A stretch of 64,000 bases of DNA. Source: DUOA01 sp012839095. Its GTDB lineage: Bacteria > Bacillota > Clostridia > Caldicoprobacterales > DTU083. Positions within the stretch are counted from its first letter, which is position 1. Each line of letters starts with the position of its first letter. Below the pieces are notes generated by a model. The model had not been told where the DNA came from and ran no database searches. It worked only from the letters and a program-made list of their open reading frames with translations. Positions 36,010 through 45,036 of the stretch are shown one piece after another. The position numbers were made by a program, and so were the translations under genes. The stretch covers positions 62,001 through 126,000 of the forward strand of contig JBMNJE010000006.1 in assembly GCA_050951505.1 (NCBI GenBank), in the 5' to 3' direction.

Positions 36010-36102
36010 ATCTGATTTCCGGGAATTAGGCATATGACAGGGCTCAGGCTGAAGATGTCGTATGTCAGAATCGGAACATATTTTTTTAAGGTGTATATTA
36101 TG

Positions 36103-36134
36103 AAGGATACGGATGAAATACCGTATCCTTTTCT
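36103..36134 (+). terminator. terminator after the first Gfo/Idh/MocA gene
   Basis: Perfect 10-base stem AAGGATACGG (36103-36112) with CCGTATCCTT (36121-36130), then TTCTC. Confidence 0.8.
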
Positions 36135-36167
36135 CATTATTTGATATAATCATGAGATGAGAATTTC

Positions 36168-36196
36168 TTGACGGCTTCAAAGGGCAATACTATAAT
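36168..36196 (+). promoter_or_regulatory. sigmaA promoter of the phosphosugar mutase gene
   Basis: TTGACG (36168-36173), a 17-base spacer, TATAAT (36191-36196). Confidence 0.8.
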
Positions 36197-36236
36197 CAGG
36201 TAAGAAGATCCTTAGTTAATTAGAAGGAGAAAAGAC

Positions 36237-37961
36237 ATGAATTACAGAGAAAAATATGAAATGTGGCTCCAAAGCCCTATTATTGATGAGAAGACAAAAG
36301 AGGAGCTGCTGGCGCTGGCAGGCAATGAAAAAGAGATAGAGGACAGATTCTACAAGGATTTGGAATTCGGCACAGGGGGACTCAGGGGAGTTATAGGAGC
36401 CGGCTCAAATCGGATAAACAATTATACGGTGGGAAAAGCAACCCAGGGTCTGGCCAATTATATTTGCAAAGCCGGCGGGGATGCAAAGAAGAAAGGCGTG
36501 GCAATAGCCTACGATTCCCGAAGGAAATCCCCGGAATTTGCCTTGAATGCCGCCTTGGTCCTGTGCGCCAACGGCATAAAAACCTATTTGTACGAGGAAC
36601 TGCAGCCCACACCGGTTCTTTCCTTTACCGTCAGGGAACTGGGTGCAGCGGCCGGCATCGTGGTCACGGCCAGTCATAATCCGCCGGAGTACAACGGTTA
36701 CAAGGTGTACTGGAGTGACGGCGGTCAGGTGCCTCCTCCCCTGGATAAGGAGATTATTCAGGAAGTAAACCGGGTGGAGAGCTTTGAAGATATTCGAATG
36801 ATGACAAGGCAGCAAGCGCTTGAACAGGGGTTGCTGCATTACATAGGCGATGAAATAATCAGCAGGTATGTTGAAAGGGTAAAAGACCTATGCATTAATA
36901 AAAGCCTCACTGAAAAAGAAGGAAGAAACCTCCGGGTAGTCTATACGCCCCTGCATGGTTCAGGCAATAAACCGGTACGCAGAGTTCTTAAAGAACTGGG
37001 ATTTGAGCAGGTTGTGGTGGTGCCTGAGCAGGAAATGCCTGATCCGGATTTTTCTACGGTTTCCTACCCCAACCCTGAAGACAGGGAAGCCTTTGCTCTT
37101 GCAATAAAGCTGGCGGAGGAGAAGGGAGCGGATCTGATTATCGGTACCGACCCGGACTGCGATCGGGTTGGCGTAGTGGTGAAAAACGGCCAGGGTGAGT
37201 TTATTGCCTTAACCGGCAATCAGACCGGAGTCCTGCTGGTGCACTATTATTTAAATGCACTTAAATCCCAGGGCAGGCTGCCGGATAAAGGATGCATCAT
37301 CAAGACCATTGTAACCAGTGAAATGGGGCGGATAATTGCAGACTCCTTCGGTGTCACCACCATAGATACCCTGACCGGTTTTAAATTTATAGGAGAGAAA
37401 ATAAAGGAATTCGAAGAGACCGGTTCTCATACCTTCCTGTTTGGCTACGAGGAGAGCTATGGCTACTTGGCAGGCAGCTTTGTCAGAGACAAGGATGCAG
37501 TTATTGCCTCCATGCTGATTTGTGAAATGGCTGCCTGGTACAAGTCCAGGGGAATGACCCTGTATGACGGCCTGCTGGCTCTGTGGGAGAAATACGGATA
37601 CTACGAGGATACTCTGAAGTCTGTTCAGATGACCGGCAAGGAAGGGATGGAAAGGATAAAGAGTCTGATGGATGGTTTGAGGGCCGGTAGACTGCAGGAA
37701 ATAGGCGGCCTGAAGGTGCTGCGCTTTGAGGATTACCAGGAAAGCAAGGCGTACGACATGATCAAGGGTACAGAGGAAGAGGTAGATCTGCCTGTTTCCA
37801 ATGTACTTAAATATATAATGCAGGACGGCTCCTGGTTCAGTATCCGGCCTTCCGGAACAGAGCCCAAGATAAAGCTGTACTTCTCGTCAAGAGGAGAAAG
37901 CAGGAAGGAGGCTGAAACCCGAAATCAGAATCTGATGGAAGCGGTTCTTGCCCTGCTCTAA
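36237..37961 (+). CDS. pgcA: phosphoglucomutase/phosphomannomutase family protein (PgcA type)
   Basis: 574 residues, the size of Bacillus PgcA and eukaryotic-like PGM2 enzymes. The active serine loop is TASHNPPEYNGYKVYW, the metal loop is GTDPDCDRVG (three Asp), and the sugar-binding loop is FGYEESYGYL. The C-terminal phosphate-binding loop is IRPSGTEPKIKLY. It interconverts glucose 1- and 6-phosphate, feeding UDP-glucose, wall polymers and glycogen. GAAGGAG precedes the ATG. It is monocistronic and convergent with the YkgJ gene. Confidence 0.94.
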   Translation: MNYREKYEMWLQSPIIDEKTKEELLALAGNEKEIEDRFYKDLEFGTGGLRGVIGAGSNRINNYTVGKATQGLANYICKAGGDAKKKGVAIAYDSRRKSPEFALNAALVLCANGIKTYLYEELQPTPVLSFTVRELGAAAGIVVTASHNPPEYNGYKVYWSDGGQVPPPLDKEIIQEVNRVESFEDIRMMTRQQALEQGLLHYIGDEIISRYVERVKDLCINKSLTEKEGRNLRVVYTPLHGSGNKPVRRVLKELGFEQVVVVPEQEMPDPDFSTVSYPNPEDREAFALAIKLAEEKGADLIIGTDPDCDRVGVVVKNGQGEFIALTGNQTGVLLVHYYLNALKSQGRLPDKGCIIKTIVTSEMGRIIADSFGVTTIDTLTGFKFIGEKIKEFEETGSHTFLFGYEESYGYLAGSFVRDKDAVIASMLICEMAAWYKSRGMTLYDGLLALWEKYGYYEDTLKSVQMTGKEGMERIKSLMDGLRAGRLQEIGGLKVLRFEDYQESKAYDMIKGTEEEVDLPVSNVLKYIMQDGSWFSIRPSGTEPKIKLYFSSRGESRKEAETRNQNLMEAVLALL

Positions 37962-38023
37962 GGTATATGTTTTATCAAGCGGTTAATTGTAATATCATCC
38001 TTCGGATTTGGATACCTGCGAAC

Positions 38024-38557
38024 TCATAGAGAAGTTATATGCAGGTACAGGGGATCCTGGACGTACTCATCCAGCATTCTTGATAAAGAAGTAATATATT
38101 CACTTAAGGAAGGTTCCGTCAGCAGCAGTCTGGATACCTTCCTTACCGCTTTTATGAACTCAGGCTGCAGGTTTCTGCGGCCGGCTCCCACAGTTAGGGG
38201 GCATTGACCGGCAGCCCTGGGATCCATTTTAATCAGCAGAATATTATCTTCAGTCAGGTAAGGAGTCAGCGGATATATCCTGCAGGCCAAAGGACGCCGG
38301 TTTCTCGGACAGGTTCCTTTGCATACTGCCAGCACCTGATTCGGATAGATGGGAGCAGCAGGCTTTAAGGTCATCCAGTCGCTGCAGTCTTCAAAGAATT
38401 CCTCTTCTCCGGGGAAGAGAAGCATGCCTCGGTCCTCATCTTCTCCCTCCGGTCCCAGGCAGCATGCCCTGTCGCACAGGCTGCCGCAATCCAGGCGCAG
38501 CGGGGTAACATTCTCCAATATCTCATAAGCACGTTGTAAAATTTCTTTTCGTGTCAT
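38024..38557 (-). CDS. YkgJ-family cysteine cluster protein
   Basis: 177 residues. Cysteines are grouped at CGSLCDRACCLGP (N-terminal) and CKGTCPRNRRPLACRIYPL (middle), the CxxxC-type pattern of the YkgJ/UPF0153 family, which probably binds a metal or Fe-S cluster. There is no signal peptide. The function is unknown. It is separated from the upstream AbiEi-like gene by about 100 bases, on the same strand. Confidence 0.78.
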   Translation of the reverse strand: MTRKEILQRAYEILENVTPLRLDCGSLCDRACCLGPEGEDEDRGMLLFPGEEEFFEDCSDWMTLKPAAPIYPNQVLAVCKGTCPRNRRPLACRIYPLTPYLTEDNILLIKMDPRAAGQCPLTVGAGRRNLQPEFIKAVRKVSRLLLTEPSLSEYITSLSRMLDEYVQDPLYLHITSL

Positions 38558-38655
38558 ATAATTCCCCTTATTTAATAAGATTATATTCGATACCTATATC
38601 ATATCAGGAGGCTATCGATTATAGTAATACAACCTGACTGAAGCTTCAATTCCCA

Positions 38656-39252
38656 TTACAACCACATCCCTATATATGTTTGCACCTTATTCTTTATATT
38701 AAATGCTTCCGCATACTCGAAGAGCTTTCTTATGTTTTTTCTTGGGTCCTCTATATACCGGCCAATTGCATTATTAAATGCTTCTTTCTCCAGCTTTTTC
38801 TCATAGCGAAGGACATCGCAAATTGTGCGGTCTCTGTTGTATATCCTGACTTTTACACCATCTACCTCGATTATATCTACACCAATATCTAAAAACTTTG
38901 GGTCAAGATAGTAAGGTTCAATTAGAGGATAATCTATATTATATTGAGTTGTTTTACTATATTTATCCACAGCAATTTGCCACGCTAACGGTATGCGATC
39001 TGTGTAACTATAGTGGAATAGGGCACTTTCAAGAAATATAACTGCCTGTGGGAATAGCCGTGCAATAATTACTTCGTCCCGAATTGTATAATCCGTCAAT
39101 TCATAAAAACCACGTTTAATCCTTGTAATTACTCTATCGTCCAAAAGTTTTTTTATCTGCCGGCTAGAAAGCCCAAGCTCTTTCAGTTCCGCGGTTTTTA
39201 GGACTCCTCCTTGCTTTAAAAACTCCTTTTCTATAACACCAATTATTACCAT
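38656..39252 (-). CDS. AbiEi-type antitoxin/transcriptional regulator, no toxin partner
   Basis: 198 residues. An N-terminal winged helix (KTAELKELGLSSRQIKKLLD, about 18-37) precedes the AbiEi-like body (IKRGFYEL, then FLESALFHYSYTDRIPLAW and VRIYNRDRTICDVLRYEKKL). In type IV systems this protein represses its operon and counters the nucleotidyltransferase AbiEii encoded next to it. Here no AbiEii follows: the next minus-strand gene is YkgJ. The gene is visibly AT-richer than its neighbours, suggesting transfer. GGGGGGTG precedes the ATG. Confidence 0.85.
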   Translation of the reverse strand: MVIIGVIEKEFLKQGGVLKTAELKELGLSSRQIKKLLDDRVITRIKRGFYELTDYTIRDEVIIARLFPQAVIFLESALFHYSYTDRIPLAWQIAVDKYSKTTQYNIDYPLIEPYYLDPKFLDIGVDIIEVDGVKVRIYNRDRTICDVLRYEKKLEKEAFNNAIGRYIEDPRKNIRKLFEYAEAFNIKNKVQTYIGMWL

Positions 39253-39526
39253 TATGCACCCCCCGGCCTGCTTTTGTTTTTAAGAGCAGGTTATTAGGTG
39301 CATTTTACCATATTATTACTCCCGATTCAAGCAGAGCGGATATAAGATACTTTGAAAAGAAGATACTCATATAAACTTGTAATCAGCAGGGCTTGGTTTC
39401 CATGCTGTGCTTGTAATAAGCCTGCAAGCAGGATATAATCATTTACATAATATCACTTTGATACAGCATAAGTTGTTTACCTGACTCAGGGCATGACATG
39501 TACAATACGATTGCCGGAGGAGGTTC

Positions 39527-39718
39527 ATGAATTCCAAAGTCTATAAATTTAAGGCTGTTATAAGGAAAGTTGACGACATGGATGCTGCCTATGTTGTATT
39601 CCATATGATGTAAGAAAGGAATTAGGCAGGGGCAGAGTAAAAGTTCACGATATCAACTGTGTCAATATCGTGGCGCGGCTTTACCCAGGAGGGGTCAAAA
39701 AGAGTAAAGGATTGTGAG
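39527..39718 (+). pseudogene. DUF1905 protein remnant, frameshifted and truncated
   Basis: GGAGGAGG and an ATG at 39527 open a frame MNSKVYKFKAVIRKVDDMDA then AYVVF, which stops at 39613. One frame over, at 39601, it goes on as PYDVRKELGRGRVKVH, the normal continuation of DUF1905 proteins. One C appears lost from TTCCCATAT. After VKVH the family sequence ends and a perfect hairpin begins (39646-39672). The C-terminal half of the usual domain is missing. Confidence 0.7.
39646..39672. repeat. perfect inverted repeat at the break in the DUF1905 remnant
   Basis: CACGATAT (39646-39653) and ATATCGTG (39665-39672) flank an 11-base loop, exactly where similarity to DUF1905 ends and 49 bases before the helicase gene. 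It may mark a deletion or insertion junction, or be a terminator without a U-run. Confidence 0.5.
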
Positions 39719-39720
39719 TA

Positions 39721-42066
39721 GTGGAAAAACCCCTAATCAGAATATCGGTTCGGAATATGGTTGAATTTATCATGCGCTCGGGGGATATCTGGTATGGCGC
39801 TTCAGGCACCCAGACAATGCAGCAGGGAGCAGAGATTCACAGAAGGCTGCAAAAGGAGGCGGGGGAAGAATATCAGTCGGAAGTCCGCCTGTCCGTCACA
39901 AGGGAATTTGACTCTTTCTCCATCATGGTGGAAGGCATTGCCGATGGAGTCATCCTAAAAGCCGGAAATGTAATAATCGATGAGATCAAAACCACCTCAG
40001 TACCCCTGGATTTAATAGATGAAAACTACAACAGCCTGCACTGGGCTCAGGCAAAATGTTATGGCTTCATGTTTTTATGTCAGAACCAGGCTGCATCCAT
40101 AACCATACGTCTGACCTATTGCTTCAGGGAATCTGAAGCAGGCGATGAAGTCAGGCGGTTTTCCAGAGAGTATTCCTACGAGGAACTGAAAGAACATTTT
40201 ACCGGATTGGTTGAAGAATATGCCCGATGGGTGAGCATGGATCTGAATCACAAAAAGACCAGAGATAAGTCCATCCATAGCCTGGAGTTTCCATTTCCGG
40301 CCTACCGAAAAGGTCAGCGGCAGCTGGCAGCGGAAACCTACAGGGCCATACGGGATGAAAGACTGCTTTTTGTTCAGGCGCCGACAGGGGTGGGGAAAAC
40401 CATTTCCGTTCTTTTTCCTGCAGTAAAAGCTATGGCGGAGGGAATGGGAGAGAAAATATTCTACCTTACCGCCAAAACAGTAACACGGCAGGCAGCAGAG
40501 CAGACCATCCGGCTGATGGCTTATAAGGGGCTTCATTTTCGCAGCATTACCCTGACAGCCAGGGACAGAATCTGTTTTTTAGAGCATCCAGACTGCAATC
40601 CGAAAGACTGTCCTTATGCAGAAGGACATTATGACAGGGTGAATGCTGCCTTAATGGATATCCTGAGCAGCGAGAGCCTTGTCACTCAGGAAACGGTAGT
40701 GAGGTTTGCCAGGAAACATCAGGTCTGTCCATTTGAATTTGCTTTGGATATCACGCTGTGGGCGGATGCCGTTGTCTGTGACTATAACCACGTTTTCGAT
40801 CCCAGGGCTTACCTGCGGCGTTTCTTCAGCTCCGACGGAGACTATGTTTTGCTGACAGACGAAGCTCATAACCTGCCGGAGCGGGCCAGGGACATGTTCT
40901 CAGCCGCTTTGAACAAACAGGCCTTTATGGAGCACAGAAAAGAATGGAAGCAGTTCGCTCCCAAATTGTATCAGGCCTTTTCCGATCTTAACAAATGGTT
41001 TATTTCCATGCGGAAAACCTTTGAAAAAAGTTATGACAGCCGCAGCATTGAGCTGCCGGAAGAATTTGTAGACCTGATAAAAATATTCACCTGGGAATTG
41101 GAGCTCTATATACTTACCCCCGGTCAAAATTCTTCACGAGAAATGATTGATTTATTCTTTGAATGCCGAGGCTTTTTAGCTGTGGCGGATCTTTTTGATG
41201 AGAGCTACCTGGTCCATCTGGTCCGCAGGGGCAGTGATGTGGAGATCAAGCTTCTTTGTGCAGATCCTTCCCACCGCCTGAGGAAGTCCTGTGAGAAAAA
41301 CCGCTGCGCCGTTTTTTATTCAGGTACCCTTCAACCCCTGTCTTTTTATAAGGAGATTTTGGGCGGGAGGGCTGAGGATCGGGCCGTTTGTTTTCCATCT
41401 CCCTTTCCTGCCGAAAACTTCTGTCTCATGATAGCAGGCAATATATCCACCAGGTATCGGGACAGGGCAGACAGTCAGAATGCAGTAATGCAGTATATCA
41501 GGGCTGCAACCGAAGCAAAAACCGGCAACTACTTTGTATTCTTTCCTTCATTTGAATATTTGCAGAATGTACTGAAGCTGTATCAGAACACCTGGCCGGA
41601 AGACAGGGTAATAGTTCAGAAAAGGCATATGGATGAGGCAGAGCGGGAAGAGTTTCTGAATGCATTTGAAGACATGCCCCAAAAGTCCATGACAGCCTTT
41701 GCGGTTATGGGCGGAATTTTTTCAGAGGGGATTGACCTCACAGGCGAGCGGCTGTCCGGGGTTATTATTGTGGGAGTAGGCCTGCCCCAGCTTTCAGCGG
41801 AACGGGATCTGATTTCCCGCTGCTATCAGGAAAAAAATGGCCGCGGTTTCGAATACGCCTATATGCTCCCCGGACTGAACCGGGTAATGCAGGCAGCCGG
41901 AAGGGTAATCCGCACGGAAGAAGACAGGGGCTTTGCCCTTCTTATAGACGATCGTTTTCTGCATAAACGGTATAAAGATCAGTATCCTGCAGAATGGCAG
42001 CACTATATTCAGGTAGCTCATCCCGATGAAGTCGCTCATTTATTGTCTGAATTCTGGAACAAGTAA
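39721..42066 (+). CDS. Rad3/DinG-like superfamily 2 helicase with PD-(D/E)XK-type N-terminal domain
   Basis: 781 residues, GTG start, weak ribosome site (AAAGG 11 bases upstream). The N-terminus (about 1-170) holds a nuclease-like core: EGIADGVILKAGNVIIDEIK, with the Asp and Glu-x-Lys of the PD-(D/E)XK fold. The DEAD_2 helicase follows: Walker A QAPTGVGKTIS, four cysteines of an Fe-S cluster (CFLEHPDCNPKDCPYAEG, then HQVCPFE), DEAH at TDEAHNLPE, and motif VI AAGRVIRTEEDRG. The architecture is found in Firmicutes as a DNA repair helicase, probably 5' to 3'. It may be cotranscribed with the DUF815 ATPase 26 bases downstream. Confidence 0.88.
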   Translation: MEKPLIRISVRNMVEFIMRSGDIWYGASGTQTMQQGAEIHRRLQKEAGEEYQSEVRLSVTREFDSFSIMVEGIADGVILKAGNVIIDEIKTTSVPLDLIDENYNSLHWAQAKCYGFMFLCQNQAASITIRLTYCFRESEAGDEVRRFSREYSYEELKEHFTGLVEEYARWVSMDLNHKKTRDKSIHSLEFPFPAYRKGQRQLAAETYRAIRDERLLFVQAPTGVGKTISVLFPAVKAMAEGMGEKIFYLTAKTVTRQAAEQTIRLMAYKGLHFRSITLTARDRICFLEHPDCNPKDCPYAEGHYDRVNAALMDILSSESLVTQETVVRFARKHQVCPFEFALDITLWADAVVCDYNHVFDPRAYLRRFFSSDGDYVLLTDEAHNLPERARDMFSAALNKQAFMEHRKEWKQFAPKLYQAFSDLNKWFISMRKTFEKSYDSRSIELPEEFVDLIKIFTWELELYILTPGQNSSREMIDLFFECRGFLAVADLFDESYLVHLVRRGSDVEIKLLCADPSHRLRKSCEKNRCAVFYSGTLQPLSFYKEILGGRAEDRAVCFPSPFPAENFCLMIAGNISTRYRDRADSQNAVMQYIRAATEAKTGNYFVFFPSFEYLQNVLKLYQNTWPEDRVIVQKRHMDEAEREEFLNAFEDMPQKSMTAFAVMGGIFSEGIDLTGERLSGVIIVGVGLPQLSAERDLISRCYQEKNGRGFEYAYMLPGLNRVMQAAGRVIRTEEDRGFALLIDDRFLHKRYKDQYPAEWQHYIQVAHPDEVAHLLSEFWNK

Positions 42067-42091
42067 TAATTGAGTATGAGGAGAATCTTTA

Positions 42092-43453
42092 ATGAAGCGG
42101 ATTGATAACGGAAGAACAGTAAATATATTATCAATAATGATGAAAATAACCGTCTATACAGGAGTCATGCAGGATGAAATAGTCAGGGAATACTCCCGTC
42201 TGATTCGATTATTAAGTGATCAGAATTCCTCACATGAGGAACTGCTGGCTGCTTATCATCGGGTCCTGTCGATGCTGATTAGGCGGTATGGCACAAATGG
42301 GCAAATTTTCGGAGATTTATGGAAAAACCATCTGATTGACCTGATATTGGCCGACGAGAATGTCTTTTCATTGGCCTGTGAAAAAGGAGAATTTAAAAGT
42401 ATCCCTAAGCCCCTTCTGAATATCGTGAAAACAGATTTAAAATATCTTTATTCCTTATTCTGCCTGGATGGAAAAGCAGTTGGGGATATTATGAGATGCA
42501 GAATGCCGGTTGAAGATCTGCCGGGATGGGAATTGAGAGCCCAAGGCAGAATCAGTTCTGTTAAAGCTGAAAAAAGCAAAAGCGGTAATACCGGCACGCA
42601 TATAGTAAATACATTATTTGAATCTGTAAACTGGGAACTGGAAACAGACGCGCTCAATACATACTATTATAAGCAGGGCTGCGGTATGTTCGGAAGATAC
42701 AAAGCTTTCCGATGGATCCAGACAAACCATACAGGCTTCCTGGAAGGGGTGGAGAATCCTGATCCTATCCGTCTTGCGGATCTTATAGACTATGAAAGAG
42801 AGCGCTCTGTGGTAATTCAGAATACGCTGCAATTTATAAGAGGGCTGCCTTGCAACAACATTTTGCTTTACGGCGACAGGGGTACAGGTAAATCAGCGAC
42901 TGTAAAAGCTATTCTGAACGAGTTTGCCCATCTCAGGCTGAGCCTGGTGGAGGTTTCAAAATATCACCTTAACAGCCTGCCTCAGGTAATGGAGCTCCTT
43001 CAAAACCGGGGTAGATATTTCATCCTGTTCATAGATGATCTTTCCTTTGAAGACGATGAAAGCTCGTACAGGGAGCTGAAATCCATACTGGAAGGAGGTA
43101 TAGAGGCAAAGCCGCAGAATGTGGTTATATATGCCACCTCCAATCGAAGGCATCTGATAAAGGAATATTTCAGCGAGAGATCCTTGAGTGATGAAGTCAG
43201 CAGCCAGGACACCATGCAGGAAAAACTGTCCTTGTCCGATCGGTTTGGCATCACGGTCACCTTTACCCTGCCGGATAAGGAAACATACCTAAGAATTGTT
43301 GAAGGCCTGGCCGGGCAGCGCGGGCTGGATATAGATCCCGATGAACTGAAAGCGGAAGCAATTAAGTGGGAGATGCTGTATAACGGCCGTTCGCCGCGGA
43401 CGGCCAGACAGTTTATTGACCATATGGAAGGCAAATTGAAATACACTAAATAA
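42092..43453 (+). CDS. DUF815 family AAA-type ATPase
   Basis: 453 residues. The C-terminal half is a AAA domain of the DUF815 family: Walker A LLYGDRGTGKSATVKAILNE (about 262-281), Walker B FILFIDDLSFEDDESSYREL, and sensor VVIYATSNRRHLIKEYF. The N-terminal 200 residues are helical and family-specific. The biochemical role is unknown; these are dsDNA-unrelated cytoplasmic ATPases as far as sequence shows. The stop is 4 bases from the end of the convergent sulfatase pseudogene. Confidence 0.85.
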   Translation: MKRIDNGRTVNILSIMMKITVYTGVMQDEIVREYSRLIRLLSDQNSSHEELLAAYHRVLSMLIRRYGTNGQIFGDLWKNHLIDLILADENVFSLACEKGEFKSIPKPLLNIVKTDLKYLYSLFCLDGKAVGDIMRCRMPVEDLPGWELRAQGRISSVKAEKSKSGNTGTHIVNTLFESVNWELETDALNTYYYKQGCGMFGRYKAFRWIQTNHTGFLEGVENPDPIRLADLIDYERERSVVIQNTLQFIRGLPCNNILLYGDRGTGKSATVKAILNEFAHLRLSLVEVSKYHLNSLPQVMELLQNRGRYFILFIDDLSFEDDESSYRELKSILEGGIEAKPQNVVIYATSNRRHLIKEYFSERSLSDEVSSQDTMQEKLSLSDRFGITVTFTLPDKETYLRIVEGLAGQRGLDIDPDELKAEAIKWEMLYNGRSPRTARQFIDHMEGKLKYTK

Positions 43454-43457
43454 AAAA

Positions 43458-44805
43458 TCAATTTTTCTTTCTTACCGCTTCTTTTATTTCAAGGCCGGTT
43501 TCGTAATCAAGCTGCCGGGGCTCATATTCCTCATGCTCCCGCTGCCTGGTCATTGAGGTATAATTCCAGTCAGCGGGTCTTGCATTTGTTCTCCAGGGTC
43601 TGCGTTCCCAATAATATCCGCGAAAGGGATCGCGGGTATTATTCATCCAGTCCAGTATCCTGTCGTGCAGCATATTTCGAATTGATGAATATTCCTGGTC
43701 TGAGATCAAGTTTTTATTCTCCCATGGATCATTTTCCAGATCATATAGTTCATCAGAAGTTAACAGGTTAATTACTAACTTATATCTTCCATCGAAGATG
43801 GCCCTTATTGGCTGGAAACCGCCAAATCCGTCGTGATCGATTTCATATCTGCCGAATTCAATAAATACAGCATCATTGACCTTAATCTCCGGATTGAGCA
43901 GAGTCTCCACCATGCTGTTACCTTCCAGCAGCTTTGGAACAGGTAAACCGGCAGCTTGCATAATTGTAGGCACTAGATCGATATGTGATACAATATGGCG
44001 GCATACACTTCCGGGGGGTGTAACACCCGGCCAACGAACAATAAGGGGAATACCGACATTTTCCTCATACATGGCAGCACCTTTGTTATTTAATGAATGG
44101 GAATGAAGCATGTCGCCGTGATCAGATGTATATATGACAAGAGCATCCGGAGAGTATTCATCTATTGCTTTTATAACTCTTCCGATCTCATAGTCCACAT
44201 AAGAATTGCATCCAAAGAAATAGGGATGTTTAATTTTGAGAGCTTCCTTGTCTTCATACATTTTATTGCCTGACCAGGCTTTCTGATGCTCCGGCTTGCC
44301 TTCCAGTCTGTCCTGGACGTTTGGACTCTTCGGAAACTCATAATCTTCATACATGGAAGAAAAAGGCTCAGGGCATACAAATGGATGATGAGGTTCGTCA
44401 TAGGATACAACAAGCAGGAAGTCCTCATCATTATGGTTTGTCAGAAAGTCAATAGCTTTATTGGAACACTTGTGAGCATATGTAAATTCTTCAGTTACAT
44501 TTCTATGTTTCATGATCTCAGGCTTTCGGGACCATAACCGGTCTTCATCGCTCATCTCTTCCAAATAACATCGCATGTCATACCAATACTTCTCATCCCA
44601 GCCCTCAGGACACCGGCCGATACCGAAATAGTCCCCGCCATCCAGATGCCATTTACCGATATAGGCGGTATGGAATCCGTAATCTTTCATCCGCTGTCCT
44701 ATGGTTTTTACATTATCGCCCAAAGGCATGCTGTTGCCCCAGCAGCCGTTGGAGTGCGGGTAAAGGCCGGTGAATAATCACAACAATTCTCCTGTGTTGA
44801 CTCAT
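43458..44805 (-). pseudogene. sulfatase gene with the active-site region deleted and frameshifted
   Basis: AGGAGG (44812-44817) and an ATG at 44805 start a normal sulfatase N-terminus, MSQHRRIVVII. After 11 codons the sequence jumps, out of frame, to LFTGLYPHSNGCWGNSMPLG, which in relatives lies about 60-70 residues further on. The missing part would carry the first metal ligands and the C/S-x-P-x-R motif modified to formylglycine. From 44774 to 43458 the rest is intact, including the metal motif TSDHGDMLHSHSLNNKG and the C-terminus. A frame starting at ATG 44729 is open for 423 codons but cannot make an active enzyme. The junction ATTATT could be a microhomology. Confidence 0.85.
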
Positions 44806-44995
44806 GCTAAACCTCCTAGAAACTTACAAAAAATATGGAAAACGCTGTATATAAATCTGTAATTTCCATTATAATTCATAAATTTATCAGTTCAAGCAAA
44901 TGGAAGATATTCCTAAAGAAAGTGCACTAAATTATAATCCAGTGTACTTAAGTTTTGTGGACAAATAACTATAATTAATAGGTGATGTTGTTCTA

Positions 44996-45011
44996 TTATC
45001 AATATTGATAA
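44996..45011. promoter_or_regulatory. perfect 16-base palindrome before the giant surface protein gene
   Basis: TTATCAATATTGATAA is its own complement and lies 25 bases before the ATG at 45037, just upstream of the ribosome site AAAGGGAGG. It is a candidate operator in the 230-base divergent gap (44806-45036), which also holds a TATAAT at 44970-44975. Confidence 0.5.
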
Positions 45012-45036
45012 AGTGAAATAAAAGGGAGGCTGAGAA

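Noticed and set aside
36237..37961. Phosphoglucosamine mutase (glmM)
   Set aside because: Length of 574 residues and loop sequences fit the PgcA/PGM2-type family, not the 450-residue GlmM.
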